Shown here: piece after piece, positions 8,299 to 16,528 of the stretch
Position numbering within the stretch: the first letter of the stretch is position 1
Layout: every line of letters begins with the position of its first letter
Source of the DNA: Christensenella timonensis
GTDB lineage: Bacteria; Bacillota; Clostridia; Christensenellales; Christensenellaceae
Length of the DNA: 64,000 nucleotides
Assembly (NCBI RefSeq): GCF_900087015.1
Contig: NZ_FLKP01000002.1
Coordinates: 1,364,001 to 1,428,000, forward strand
Direction of reading: 5' to 3'
The notes under the pieces: generated by a model
What the model was told of the DNA's origin: nothing
Database searches by the model: none
What the model saw: the letters and a program-made list of their open reading frames with translations, nothing else
Position numbers and translations under genes: made by a program

Positions 8299-10407
8299 TT
8301 GTCGACTTCACGGGTTTTAGTAACCAGGAAAAGGTTGCTGGTCATACTGATCATATTGTCTGTACTCATTATCCTGCTCATGTCACGAGTGGGATATTGG
8401 TCTTTATTTAAGGGAGAATGGCTACAGGAAAAAGCGCAGAAACAATGGACGCGCGATGTGGCGGTGGACGCAAAACGAGGATCTATTTTCGACCGCAATA
8501 TGTATGTGCTTGCACAAAGCGCCGCGGCGGATACAGTCGCGCTGCAGCCGGAGACGATCGACAAAGCCGGCAATGCAGACCAGGTGGCGGACGAGCTTTC
8601 CCGTATTTTGGAGATGCCGAGGGAAGACGTGTATGCAAAAGCGACCAATACTGAGAAAAAGGAAATCTGGCTCAAACGGCAAATCACAACGGAGCAATCC
8701 GAGGAAATCGCCAACTTGAAATTAAAGGGCGTCAGCCTGATTGGCGATGTGAAGAGGTTTTACCTGAATAAGGATTTTGCATCGCAGGTCATTGGATATA
8801 CGACGCAGGACGGCGTTGGGCAGACGGGTATCGAGAAGCGTTATAACAGCACGCTGGAAGGCCGCCAGGGCAGGCAGGTCACAGAGACGGCAAAGGACGG
8901 AAGCGGCGTGCCCAATGGGCAGGAAATGGTGATCGAGCCGCAGGATGGGCAAAGCGTTGTCCTGACGATCGACGAAATGGCGCAGAGCATTTTGGAGGAC
9001 GCGTGCAACTCACTGTATGCAGACCATTCGCCGGACAGCGTACAGGGGCTGGTATTGGACGTTACCACAGGTGAAGTGCTGGCGATGGCGAACATTCCGC
9101 AATTTGACCTGAATAATCCGCCGCGCGAGGATGCGACGGCACTCGCGTCAATGTCCGTCAATACCATCACTGCGACGCCGTACGAACCCGGAAGCATTTT
9201 TGGGGTCTTTACATTGGCGGCCGCAATGAACGAGAATATGGCGGGCGAATACAGTTGCAGCGGTTCCGTAGTCGTGGACGGCGAAAAGATTTCGTGTAGG
9301 GCGGTGCATGGGACGCAGAATATGATGCAGGCAGTGGAGGATCACTGCAGCATCGCGGCAGCGCTCCAATCGGATGCACTGGGCAAGGATACGTTATACC
9401 AATACCTGAAAGCGTTTGGTTTTGGTGAAAAGACGGGGATCGATTTTTCGACCGATACGCAGGGCGACGTGATGGAGAAAAAATATGCGCGGCAAGCGGA
9501 CGTTGCGCTGATGGGCGCGGGCGAAAACATGAAGGTCTCGCAGATACAGATGGCGAACGCGCTGGCGTCGATCCTGAACGGGGGGACGCTGTATACGCCG
9601 CGGCTGGTATTGGGCCTTGCGGACAGCAATGGAAATATCGTTGAAAAATATGAAGCGGAAGTAAAAGGGCAGACGGTTTCTTCCGAGGTGGCGTCGCAAA
9701 TCAAGGAGATGATGCTCGACTACATCCAAAGCGGCGATGGCACACAGGCGCAGATCGCAGGATACTCCGTAGGAGGCTTAAGCGGGTCATCGGCATTTTA
9801 TGATGGCGATACGCCTATGCAGGGGAAGATGGTATCGTCCTTCTTTGCCTTCGCGCCGTCTGAAACTCCCAGGTATCTTGTGATGGTCACTGCAAACGGA
9901 ATCGCATCAGGGGAAAGCAATGACACGGTTTGCGCGCCGTATGCAAAGAAGGTGCTGGAGGATATCCTGAAAAACAACAATATTGCACCTGACGACGAGG
10001 CGGCGCGTAGTGCACAAAAAACCGTTGTGCCAAATGTGGTAGGGATGGAGATGCAGACGGCAAAGGATACGCTTGAAAATGCGGGGCTCACAGTTAAGCT
10101 GGACGGAAGCGGTAATGTGCTGAGCCAGATACCTGCGGCGGAAGAGGAAGTCTATGCCGGTTCTACGGTAACGCTCAATATGGAAACAAAATCGGAATCG
10201 GCGCCGGTGGCAGAAATGACTACGGTTCCTGATTTTGCGGGCATGAGCATAGCGGATGCACGCGATGCGGCGGTTGCCGCAGGATTAAAATTTGTGGCGC
10301 TCGGCGACGGTGTGGCGCAAGGCCAGAAGCCGGCGGCAAACCTGCAAGTGGAAAAAGGTACGACGGTGACAGTACAGTTCAATCTACAAATAGACACGGC
10401 ACAGTAG
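8299..10407 (+). CDS. Class B PBP-like protein with PASTA domains; transpeptidase motifs degenerate
   Basis: Located where FtsI/PBP2B or SpoVD is normally encoded. It has 702 aa: N-terminal membrane anchor (about 13-30), PBP dimerisation domain opening with KRGSIFDRN (59-67), a transpeptidase-fold domain (about 235-570) and two PASTA domains (about 576-632 and 642-700). The fold is clear (GLVLDVTTGEVLAMA, YLKAFGFGEKTGID, TYTPRLVLGL-like stretches), but the active site is not. The SxxK tetrad reads S299-I-F-G302, the SxN motif aligns to H349-C-S351, and KTG reads L494-S-G496. The nucleophile Ser is left but the essential Lys is gone, so transpeptidation and beta-lactam acylation are not expected. 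The role is probably structural: FtsW partner or PASTA-mediated sensing. TTG 8299 has an AGGAG site 6-7 nt upstream. No frameshift or stop is seen. Confidence 0.9.
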   Translation: MSTSRVLVTRKRLLVILIILSVLIILLMSRVGYWSLFKGEWLQEKAQKQWTRDVAVDAKRGSIFDRNMYVLAQSAAADTVALQPETIDKAGNADQVADELSRILEMPREDVYAKATNTEKKEIWLKRQITTEQSEEIANLKLKGVSLIGDVKRFYLNKDFASQVIGYTTQDGVGQTGIEKRYNSTLEGRQGRQVTETAKDGSGVPNGQEMVIEPQDGQSVVLTIDEMAQSILEDACNSLYADHSPDSVQGLVLDVTTGEVLAMANIPQFDLNNPPREDATALASMSVNTITATPYEPGSIFGVFTLAAAMNENMAGEYSCSGSVVVDGEKISCRAVHGTQNMMQAVEDHCSIAAALQSDALGKDTLYQYLKAFGFGEKTGIDFSTDTQGDVMEKKYARQADVALMGAGENMKVSQIQMANALASILNGGTLYTPRLVLGLADSNGNIVEKYEAEVKGQTVSSEVASQIKEMMLDYIQSGDGTQAQIAGYSVGGLSGSSAFYDGDTPMQGKMVSSFFAFAPSETPRYLVMVTANGIASGESNDTVCAPYAKKVLEDILKNNNIAPDDEAARSAQKTVVPNVVGMEMQTAKDTLENAGLTVKLDGSGNVLSQIPAAEEEVYAGSTVTLNMETKSESAPVAEMTTVPDFAGMSIADARDAAVAAGLKFVALGDGVAQGQKPAANLQVEKGTTVTVQFNLQIDTAQ

Positions 10408-10424
10408 CGGGACACAATATTTTG

Positions 10425-10433
10425 TGGTATAAT
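10425..10433 (+). promoter_or_regulatory. Extended -10 promoter in front of murE
   Basis: TGGTATAAT (10425-10433) combines a perfect -10 with the TGn extension. No convincing -35 lies 17 bp upstream. The start point would be near 10440, giving a short leader with GGAGGAGGT (10446-10454) before ATG 10464. It would allow mur gene expression separate from MraZ control. Confidence 0.55.
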
Positions 10434-10463
10434 ACTTTTGTTTATGGAGGAGGTCACGAAAAA

Positions 10464-11942
10464 ATGAGACTGTCTGAAATATTTCGCGGTATCAGATGTG
10501 ACATAAGAAGCGACAAAGATATAGAGATTAAGGACTTAAAGTATGATTCCCGTGATGTGAAGCGTGGCGATCTGTTTTTTTGTATCGCCGGGTTTGCCGA
10601 AGACGGACACAAGTATGCGCCGGACGCGGTAAGGAAAGGCGCTGCGGCAATTGCCGTGACGGAATACCAGCCGGAGCTTGCCGTTCCGCAGGTCATCGTG
10701 AAGGACGACAGGGCTGCGATGGCCCTTGCCGCCTGTAATTTTTTTGGTAATCCTGCCAAGCGTATGACGATGGTAGGCGTGACGGGAACCAATGGAAAAA
10801 CGACGACGACATATATGCTGAAATCGATTGCCGAACAGGCCGGGTATAAAGTAGGACTGATCGGCACGATTGTGAACATGATCGGGGACAGGGAAATCCA
10901 TACCGAACGCACGACACCCGAGTCTGTTGACCTGCAGAGGCTGTTGAAAAAGATGGCGGACCACAAGTGCGAGATGGTAGTGATGGAGGTGTCTTCACAT
11001 TCCCTGGACTTAAAACGCGTTTATGGCATTGAATTTGATATTGGTATTTTTACCAACCTGACACAGGATCATTTGGATTTTCATAAGACGTGGGACAATT
11101 ACATCCACGCGAAGAGCCTTTTGTTTGAGCAATCGCAAAAGTCCATTATCAATATCGATGACGACAGTGCGGCCAACATGATGGCTGCGGCAAAGAGCGA
11201 GGTCGTCAAATACAGCGTGATGCAGCCGGTACAATATATGGCGAAGGAGATCGAGATCACGCATGAGGGGACGAAATTCACCGTCGATATGGGCGCTAAT
11301 ACCCTGAACATCGAGGTGGCTATCCCCGGCCAATTTACCGTATACAATGCATTGGGGGCAATCGTGGCAGCGCATGCCCTCGGAATCAGTGCGCACTATA
11401 TCGAGCAGGGCTTAAAGAAGCTACGCCCGGTGGCCGGCCGGTTCCAGCCTTTGGATACACATGGACAGGATTTTGGGATCATACTCGATTATGCACACAC
11501 GCCCGACAGCCTGAAAAACGCGCTTTCTACCTTGCGAGGGTTTGCGCCAGGCCGCGTTGTGACGATTGTCGGCTGCGGCGGGAACCGCGATACGACAAAA
11601 CGCCCGATCATGGGAAAAATAGCAGGGGATTACTCTGATTTTACTGTGTTGACATCCGATAACCCGCGCTTTGAAGAACCGTCGGCGATCCTAGACCAGA
11701 TCGAAGAAGGGATGAAGGAATCGGGCGGGGAATATACGCGCATCGAGGATCGCAGGGAAGCGATCAGGTGGGCGATCAAAAACGCCCGGCCCCAGGATAT
11801 GATCCTGCTGGCAGGAAAAGGACACGAGGACTACCAGGAGATCAAGGGCGTAAAGCACGACTTTGATGAAAAGGTCGTTGTGGAAGAAATATTGAATGAA
11901 CTTGGATTTACAAATAAAAAAGACGGAAACGAAGAGGAATAA
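10464..11942 (+). CDS. murE: UDP-MurNAc-L-Ala-D-Glu:meso-diaminopimelate ligase
   Basis: Adds the third stem-peptide residue to the cytosolic peptidoglycan precursor. From ATG 10464 (GGAGGAGGT 9 nt upstream) the product is 492 aa, matching MurE of Bacillus. A TTG at 10422 would add 14 unrelated residues and lies upstream of the ribosome site. Domains: N-terminal UDP-binding domain, central ATPase with GVTGTNGKTTTT (K112), and C-terminal domain with DNPR (D399-R402). DNPR is the established signature of diaminopimelate-adding MurE, so the wall should be meso-DAP type (inference). murF, which normally follows, is missing here; mraY starts 6 nt after the stop. Confidence 0.97.
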   Translation: MRLSEIFRGIRCDIRSDKDIEIKDLKYDSRDVKRGDLFFCIAGFAEDGHKYAPDAVRKGAAAIAVTEYQPELAVPQVIVKDDRAAMALAACNFFGNPAKRMTMVGVTGTNGKTTTTYMLKSIAEQAGYKVGLIGTIVNMIGDREIHTERTTPESVDLQRLLKKMADHKCEMVVMEVSSHSLDLKRVYGIEFDIGIFTNLTQDHLDFHKTWDNYIHAKSLLFEQSQKSIINIDDDSAANMMAAAKSEVVKYSVMQPVQYMAKEIEITHEGTKFTVDMGANTLNIEVAIPGQFTVYNALGAIVAAHALGISAHYIEQGLKKLRPVAGRFQPLDTHGQDFGIILDYAHTPDSLKNALSTLRGFAPGRVVTIVGCGGNRDTTKRPIMGKIAGDYSDFTVLTSDNPRFEEPSAILDQIEEGMKESGGEYTRIEDRREAIRWAIKNARPQDMILLAGKGHEDYQEIKGVKHDFDEKVVVEEILNELGFTNKKDGNEEE

Positions 11943-11948
11943 GGCTTT

Positions 11949-12953
11949 ATGGACTTTATGGTAAACATGTTATTCTCGATCCTGATTGCATTTGGAATAA
12001 CATTTGTTGCGGCAAAGATCATCATACCGCTCTTAAGGAAAGCGAAAGCGGGACAGCATGTAAGGGATGACGGGCCGCAAACACATCTGGTAAAGGAAGG
12101 CACGCCTACGATGGGCGGCATTATTATGTTGATCGGCATCGTGGCGACGAGCTTTATTTTTTCTTCGGGTGATATACGCTATACGGTTTTTGCCGTGGTC
12201 ACAGTGTTGGCGTTTTCCGTGATCGGATTTTTGGATGACGGTTTAAAGTTATTCAAAAAGCGGTCTTTGGGGTTGCGCGCGTGGCAGAAGATCGTCCTGC
12301 AGCTGGTTGCTGCGGCAGTGGTCGCGTGCCTCGCGTATTTCTGGCTGGATATTAAAACGGTGCTGATCCCAATCGCCGGGACGGAATGGCAGCTGGGAGC
12401 GGGCTTTATTCCATTTACGATGTTTGTGCTGATCGCGATGGTCAACAGTGTAAACCTGACGGATGGGCTGGACGGCCTCGCAACAGGGATTACGCTGATC
12501 AATTCCGCCACGTTTATCCTGATTTTTATTTTCAGTGTGTTGGGTGCGGCGTTGATCAGCCCGGAGATACAAGCGGATATGTCGAACATGACCATGTTTG
12601 CGGCAGCTGTGTTGGGGACGTGTATCGCCTTTTTGTGCTTCAATGCCTATCCGGCCAAGGTTTTTATGGGGGATACGGGATCGTTCCTTTTGGGGGCGGC
12701 GCTCACGGCGATGGGGATCGCTACGGAGATGCAGCTGTTCCTGCCGATCATGGGCTTCATGTTTGTATTGTCGGCGATCTCGGTGATCATCCAGGTGGGC
12801 TCCTTTAAACTGCGCGGAAAGCGGGTGTTCCGGATGGCCCCGCTCCACCATCATTTTGAACTGGCGGGCGTCCCGGAGACAAAAGTAGTCTCGGGGTACA
12901 TGGCCGCTACGATGCTTTTGAGCGTTGGGGGTTTGTTGTTCTTCTTTGCATGA
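11949..12953 (+). CDS. mraY: Phospho-MurNAc-pentapeptide transferase MraY
   Basis: Polytopic membrane enzyme that transfers phospho-MurNAc-pentapeptide to undecaprenyl phosphate, making lipid I. The 334 aa contain about ten hydrophobic segments and the catalytic signatures: FLDDGLKL, NLTDGLDGLATG (Asp-rich motif), AYPAKVFMGDTGSF and the HHHFE segment near the C-terminus. ATG 11949 follows murE by 6 nt; a second in-frame ATG is 9 nt later. Size and motifs are standard. Confidence 0.97.
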   Translation: MDFMVNMLFSILIAFGITFVAAKIIIPLLRKAKAGQHVRDDGPQTHLVKEGTPTMGGIIMLIGIVATSFIFSSGDIRYTVFAVVTVLAFSVIGFLDDGLKLFKKRSLGLRAWQKIVLQLVAAAVVACLAYFWLDIKTVLIPIAGTEWQLGAGFIPFTMFVLIAMVNSVNLTDGLDGLATGITLINSATFILIFIFSVLGAALISPEIQADMSNMTMFAAAVLGTCIAFLCFNAYPAKVFMGDTGSFLLGAALTAMGIATEMQLFLPIMGFMFVLSAISVIIQVGSFKLRGKRVFRMAPLHHHFELAGVPETKVVSGYMAATMLLSVGGLLFFFA

Positions 12954-12969
12954 CTTTCGGAGGCAGGAA

Positions 12970-14325
12970 ATGGAATACAAAAATAAGAAAGTTCTCGTTA
13001 TAGGAATGGCAAAAAGCGGTATTTCGTCCGCTGTATTGCTTTGTAAATTGGGCGCTGATGTGACGATCTACGATGTGAAAAGAAGGTCGGATTTCCCGGC
13101 GGAATTATTCGCGGAATTGGATCAGTACCAATATCACGATATGTTGGGCTCTGACCCGACAGAGCAGGTTGCTGATATGGACGTCCTTGTATTGAGCCCC
13201 GGCGTACCGCTGGGCTTGCCTTTCATCAGGCGCGCTTATGAGCTGAATAAAAAGGTGATTGCGGAGATCGAGCTGGGATTTGACGTTTCCAAGGCGGACT
13301 TTATTGCGATCACGGGGACGAATGGAAAAACGACGACAACGGCATTGACGGGGGAAATTTTTAAGAATGCCGGGATACATACGCATGTGTTGGGCAACAT
13401 TGGCGTACCGATCACGCAGGAGGCGCTCATCACGCAGCCGGGGGACGTCGTCGTGGCGGAGACGGCTGCCTTGCAGCTCGATACGATCGAGACATACTGT
13501 CCTAAGGAAAGCGCGATCTTAAATATCACGGAAGATCATCTTGACCGCTACGGCACGATGGAGAACTACATTGCCGCCAAAGCGAAAATATTCAAGAACC
13601 AAAATGCGGAAGATTTTTGCGTACTCAATTATGACAATGAAATCGTAAGGGAGCTGGAAGGAGCGATCAACGCGCAGGTTTTCTGGTTCAGCACGGATCG
13701 GATACTGGAAAACGGGGCCTATGTACGCGACGGAAGCATTTGTTTTTCGGTAGATGGGATGGAAAAGATGATCATGCCGGCGAAGGATTTACACATCCCG
13801 GGGAAGCATAACCTGGAAAATGCACTTGCGGCGACTGCTCTTGCCTGCCTTTACGGGATACCTACAGAGGTGGTGGCCGATACGCTGCGTACCTTCCCGG
13901 GGGTGGAGCACCGCATCGAATTTGTGCGTAAAGTGAACGGCGTATCGTTTATCAACGATTCCAAAGGCACCAACCCGGATGCGACGATCCATGCGATCCA
14001 TGCGATGACGGAACCGACCGTGCTCATTTTAGGCGGTTATGACAAGAAAAATGATTTTGTTCCCTTATTCATGGAATTTACACCGATGATCAAGGCGGTT
14101 TTGGTGCTGGGGGACACGGCGCAGAAGATCATTGACGCCGCGCGCGCCTGCGGGTATGAAAACTATATCAAGGCCAACGGCTTCGAGGACGCGGTGCTCA
14201 AAGCATACAGCATCGCAGAGCCCGGCGATAATGTTTTGCTTTCCCCGGCGTGTGCAAGCTGGGATATGTTTGAAAATTTTGAAGAGCGCGGACGTGTGTT
14301 CAAGGAAATCGTGAAAGGCTTATAG
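12970..14325 (+). CDS. murD: UDP-MurNAc-L-alanine:D-glutamate ligase
   Basis: Cytosolic Mur ligase adding D-Glu to UDP-MurNAc-Ala. Start ATG 12970 has GGAGG 6 nt upstream and yields 451 aa, the same length as B. subtilis MurD. The open frame extends back into mraY (GTG/TTG codons) but that extension is unrelated to MurD. The N-terminal Rossmann-like UDP-binding domain begins KKVLVIGMAKSG; the central ATP site is ITGTNGKTTTT; the C-terminal domain holds NDSKGTNPDAT and LSPACASWDMFENFEERG. It is followed one base later by ftsW. Confidence 0.97.
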   Translation: MEYKNKKVLVIGMAKSGISSAVLLCKLGADVTIYDVKRRSDFPAELFAELDQYQYHDMLGSDPTEQVADMDVLVLSPGVPLGLPFIRRAYELNKKVIAEIELGFDVSKADFIAITGTNGKTTTTALTGEIFKNAGIHTHVLGNIGVPITQEALITQPGDVVVAETAALQLDTIETYCPKESAILNITEDHLDRYGTMENYIAAKAKIFKNQNAEDFCVLNYDNEIVRELEGAINAQVFWFSTDRILENGAYVRDGSICFSVDGMEKMIMPAKDLHIPGKHNLENALAATALACLYGIPTEVVADTLRTFPGVEHRIEFVRKVNGVSFINDSKGTNPDATIHAIHAMTEPTVLILGGYDKKNDFVPLFMEFTPMIKAVLVLGDTAQKIIDAARACGYENYIKANGFEDAVLKAYSIAEPGDNVLLSPACASWDMFENFEERGRVFKEIVKGL

Positions 14326-14326
14326 G

Positions 14327-15478
14327 ATGCGGAAAACGAACCTGCTGCAAAAGGGATCGATAGACTATTCGTTGCTGATCGTGACGCTGATACTGATCGC
14401 ATATGGTTTGCTGATGGTATTCAGCGCCAGTTATTATATGGCGCAGTCCTCAAAGCTCTACAATTATGATGGCCTGGCACTGTTCAAAAAGCAACTGGTG
14501 GGTGCGGCCATCGGCCTTGTGTTCATGGTTTTCTTTATATTTTTTGACTATAAGAAACTGATCAAGCTGAAATATGTGCTGCTGGTTTTGGCGGGACTAT
14601 GCCTGGTCGCTGTTTTCATCCCGGGGATCGGCGTGAATGTCAACGGCTCATCGCGCTGGATCCAGTTGGGGCCGCTGCCGCAGTTGCAGCCGGCAGAGAT
14701 CGCTAAGGTAGCCATCATCGTTTTTATCGCTTCGGTGATTTATGTGAACCGCAACCGGATGAACACTTTCCGTTACGGCGTGATACCATCGCTTGTGGCG
14801 CTGATACCAATTTGTATCCTGTTGTATTTCCAACCGAATTTTTCGGCGATTATCGTCCTGTGCGCGCTCACTTTTATCATGATCTTTGTGGGAGGCGCAA
14901 AGGCATGGCACCTTTTGGCGCTCGGCGGCGTGGGTGTCGTGGGCGGTTTTGCGCTGATGATGATGAAGGATTACCGCGTGGATCGTATCACCACCTTTTT
15001 GGATCCGTGGCAGAATGCCACAGAAGGCGGCTATCAGGTCGTGCAGTCGCTTTATGGTATTGGTTCTGGCGGACTGTTTGGGCAGGGGATCGGAAACGGG
15101 ACGCAAAAGCTCTCGTGGCTTCCATACGGGGAATCGGATTTTATTTTTTCGATCATCGCGGAGGAACTGGGCCTGATCGGCGTGATCGTCCTGCTGGCCC
15201 TGTTTATTTTCCTGATTTACCGCGGGATCAAAACGGCGGCGCAGGCGCCGGATCTTTTTGGGACGATGCTTGCCACCGGCGTTACCACGGTGATTGCCTT
15301 GCAGGTTATCATCAATGTAGGCGTTGTAACGGCATCGCTTCCGCCTACAGGCGTATCGCTGCCGTTCATCAGTTATGGAAGTTCATCACTCGTTATCTTT
15401 ATGAGTATGATAGGGATCATGCTCAATGTTTCAAAACAATCGCGACGAATTATGATGGCGAAGAGAACGAAGGAATAG
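14327..15478 (+). CDS. ftsW: SEDS-family peptidoglycan glycosyltransferase FtsW/SpoVE
   Basis: Polymerises lipid II at the septum; SEDS proteins work with a cognate class B PBP. The 383-aa product has about ten transmembrane helices and SEDS signatures: NGSSRWIQLGPLPQLQPAEIAK, FSAIIVLCALTFIMIFVGGA, the periplasmic loop WQNATEGGYQVVQSLYGIGSGG, and the terminal PPTGVSLPFISYGSSSL. Context (between murD and divIB) favours FtsW or SpoVE over RodA. The PBP encoded in the same cluster lacks catalytic residues, so its working transpeptidase partner may be encoded elsewhere. murG and murC, common downstream neighbours, are absent. Confidence 0.94.
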   Translation: MRKTNLLQKGSIDYSLLIVTLILIAYGLLMVFSASYYMAQSSKLYNYDGLALFKKQLVGAAIGLVFMVFFIFFDYKKLIKLKYVLLVLAGLCLVAVFIPGIGVNVNGSSRWIQLGPLPQLQPAEIAKVAIIVFIASVIYVNRNRMNTFRYGVIPSLVALIPICILLYFQPNFSAIIVLCALTFIMIFVGGAKAWHLLALGGVGVVGGFALMMMKDYRVDRITTFLDPWQNATEGGYQVVQSLYGIGSGGLFGQGIGNGTQKLSWLPYGESDFIFSIIAEELGLIGVIVLLALFIFLIYRGIKTAAQAPDLFGTMLATGVTTVIALQVIINVGVVTASLPPTGVSLPFISYGSSSLVIFMSMIGIMLNVSKQSRRIMMAKRTKE

Positions 15479-15491
15479 GCAAGGGGGAACA

Positions 15492-16349
15492 ATGAAAAAG
15501 CAACACAAACGCAGCGTTGGAAAAACAATTTTAGCGGTTGTTTTAATTATATTACTGCTCGCGGGAGCGGGATATTTTGTTTATGTTTATTTTCAGGTGG
15601 AAAATGTTGATGTCAAGGGAAATGCCAGCTATGACGCGAGCTATATCGTGAAGCTGGCCGATGTCCCGCCAAAGACACATATGTTTATGGCCGATACGGA
15701 AAAGATCAAGGAAAATATCGAAACGGAACCATATTTGCAGGTGGACGGGATCGCAAAAAGCTATCCCAAAACTTTGGTGATCACTGTGACGGAGCGGGTG
15801 CCCAAAGCGCTTATCCTGTATGCGGACAAATACCTGCTCGTGGATGGCTCGGCCAACGTGCTGGAGATATTAGACGCGCCGCCCGAGCAGCAGCAGTATC
15901 CTGTCGTAAGCGGGATCACGATCAATTCGGTAAACCTGGGGAAAGCCATCGATACGGAAGATACGTTCAAGATTTCGGTGCTGGCGGATATCCTGGCGGA
16001 AATGGAAACCAAAGACCTATATGCGACGATCTCGACCATCGACCTTTCGGATGTTAACAATATCCGCATGCAGTCTTATGATGGGATGATGATTAAATTT
16101 GGGCAATCGGACAAGATAGCCGATAAAATGAAATGGATCAAGAAGATGTTGCCCAAGCTGGCGGCAGACGGGAATACGAGCGGCGTTTATGACGTAACGA
16201 GCGGGACGAGCGGCACATACCGGATGACGGATGACGCGGCCGCCCAGCAGGCGCCGACCGAGCCGGGGCAGCAAGATGACCCGGGCACGGCAGAGCCGGG
16301 AGAAGGCGGGGAGCCGGCCGAACCGGATGAACCTCTGGCGCAGGAATAA
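15492..16349 (+). CDS. divIB: Cell division protein DivIB/FtsQ
   Basis: Bitopic division protein that bridges FtsL/DivIC. The 285 aa have a short basic cytoplasmic N-terminus, one transmembrane helix (about 13-34), a POTRA domain starting VENVDVKGNASYDASYIVKLA, then the FtsQ beta domain with AKSYPKTLVITVTERVPKALI. The last about 45 residues are a Pro/Glu/Gly/Ala-rich acidic tail, predicted disordered and outside the membrane. AAGGGGG precedes ATG 15492. It is the last gene of the MraZ-headed transcript before a non-coding stretch. Confidence 0.92.
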   Translation: MKKQHKRSVGKTILAVVLIILLLAGAGYFVYVYFQVENVDVKGNASYDASYIVKLADVPPKTHMFMADTEKIKENIETEPYLQVDGIAKSYPKTLVITVTERVPKALILYADKYLLVDGSANVLEILDAPPEQQQYPVVSGITINSVNLGKAIDTEDTFKISVLADILAEMETKDLYATISTIDLSDVNNIRMQSYDGMMIKFGQSDKIADKMKWIKKMLPKLAADGNTSGVYDVTSGTSGTYRMTDDAAAQQAPTEPGQQDDPGTAEPGEGGEPAEPDEPLAQE

Positions 16350-16370
16350 CCAGTCGCCCTGAAAATTTTT

Positions 16371-16460
16371 CAAAACACTTTTGGTAATATTTGTGCATAG
16401 ATTGCGAAAATGCAACGGAAATATGACATATATTGTATAAAAGTGTTTTGTTTTTTTTTC
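16371..16460 (+). terminator. Long-loop hairpin with T-run after divIB
   Basis: CAAAACACTTTT (16371-16382) is perfectly complementary to 16439-16450, and nine Ts follow. The 56-nt loop can hold smaller nested stems (ATATTT/AAATAT and TTGC/GCAA). It may be a terminator of the dcw operon or a structured leader; the large loop makes efficient termination uncertain. Confidence 0.5.
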
Positions 16461-16477
16461 AATTGTGATATGATAAT
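16448..16477 (+). promoter_or_regulatory. Promoter of the ftsA-like gene
   Basis: An extended -10 TGATATGAT (16466-16474) lies in front of the gene; the alternative reading is TTGTTT (16448-16453), 18 bp, GATAAT (16472-16477). The same TGATATGAT string occurs upstream of the sigma factor gene. It separates ftsA-ftsZ expression from the MraZ operon. Confidence 0.5.
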
Positions 16478-16528
16478 ACAAATAGTGCTCTGTGAATAAC
16501 GAAAAGAACACCGAAGGTTGGTTTTTGA

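Noticed and set aside
12386-12808. A 140-codon + strand ORF inside mraY
   Set aside because: Alternative frame of mraY with no domain; mraY is intact.
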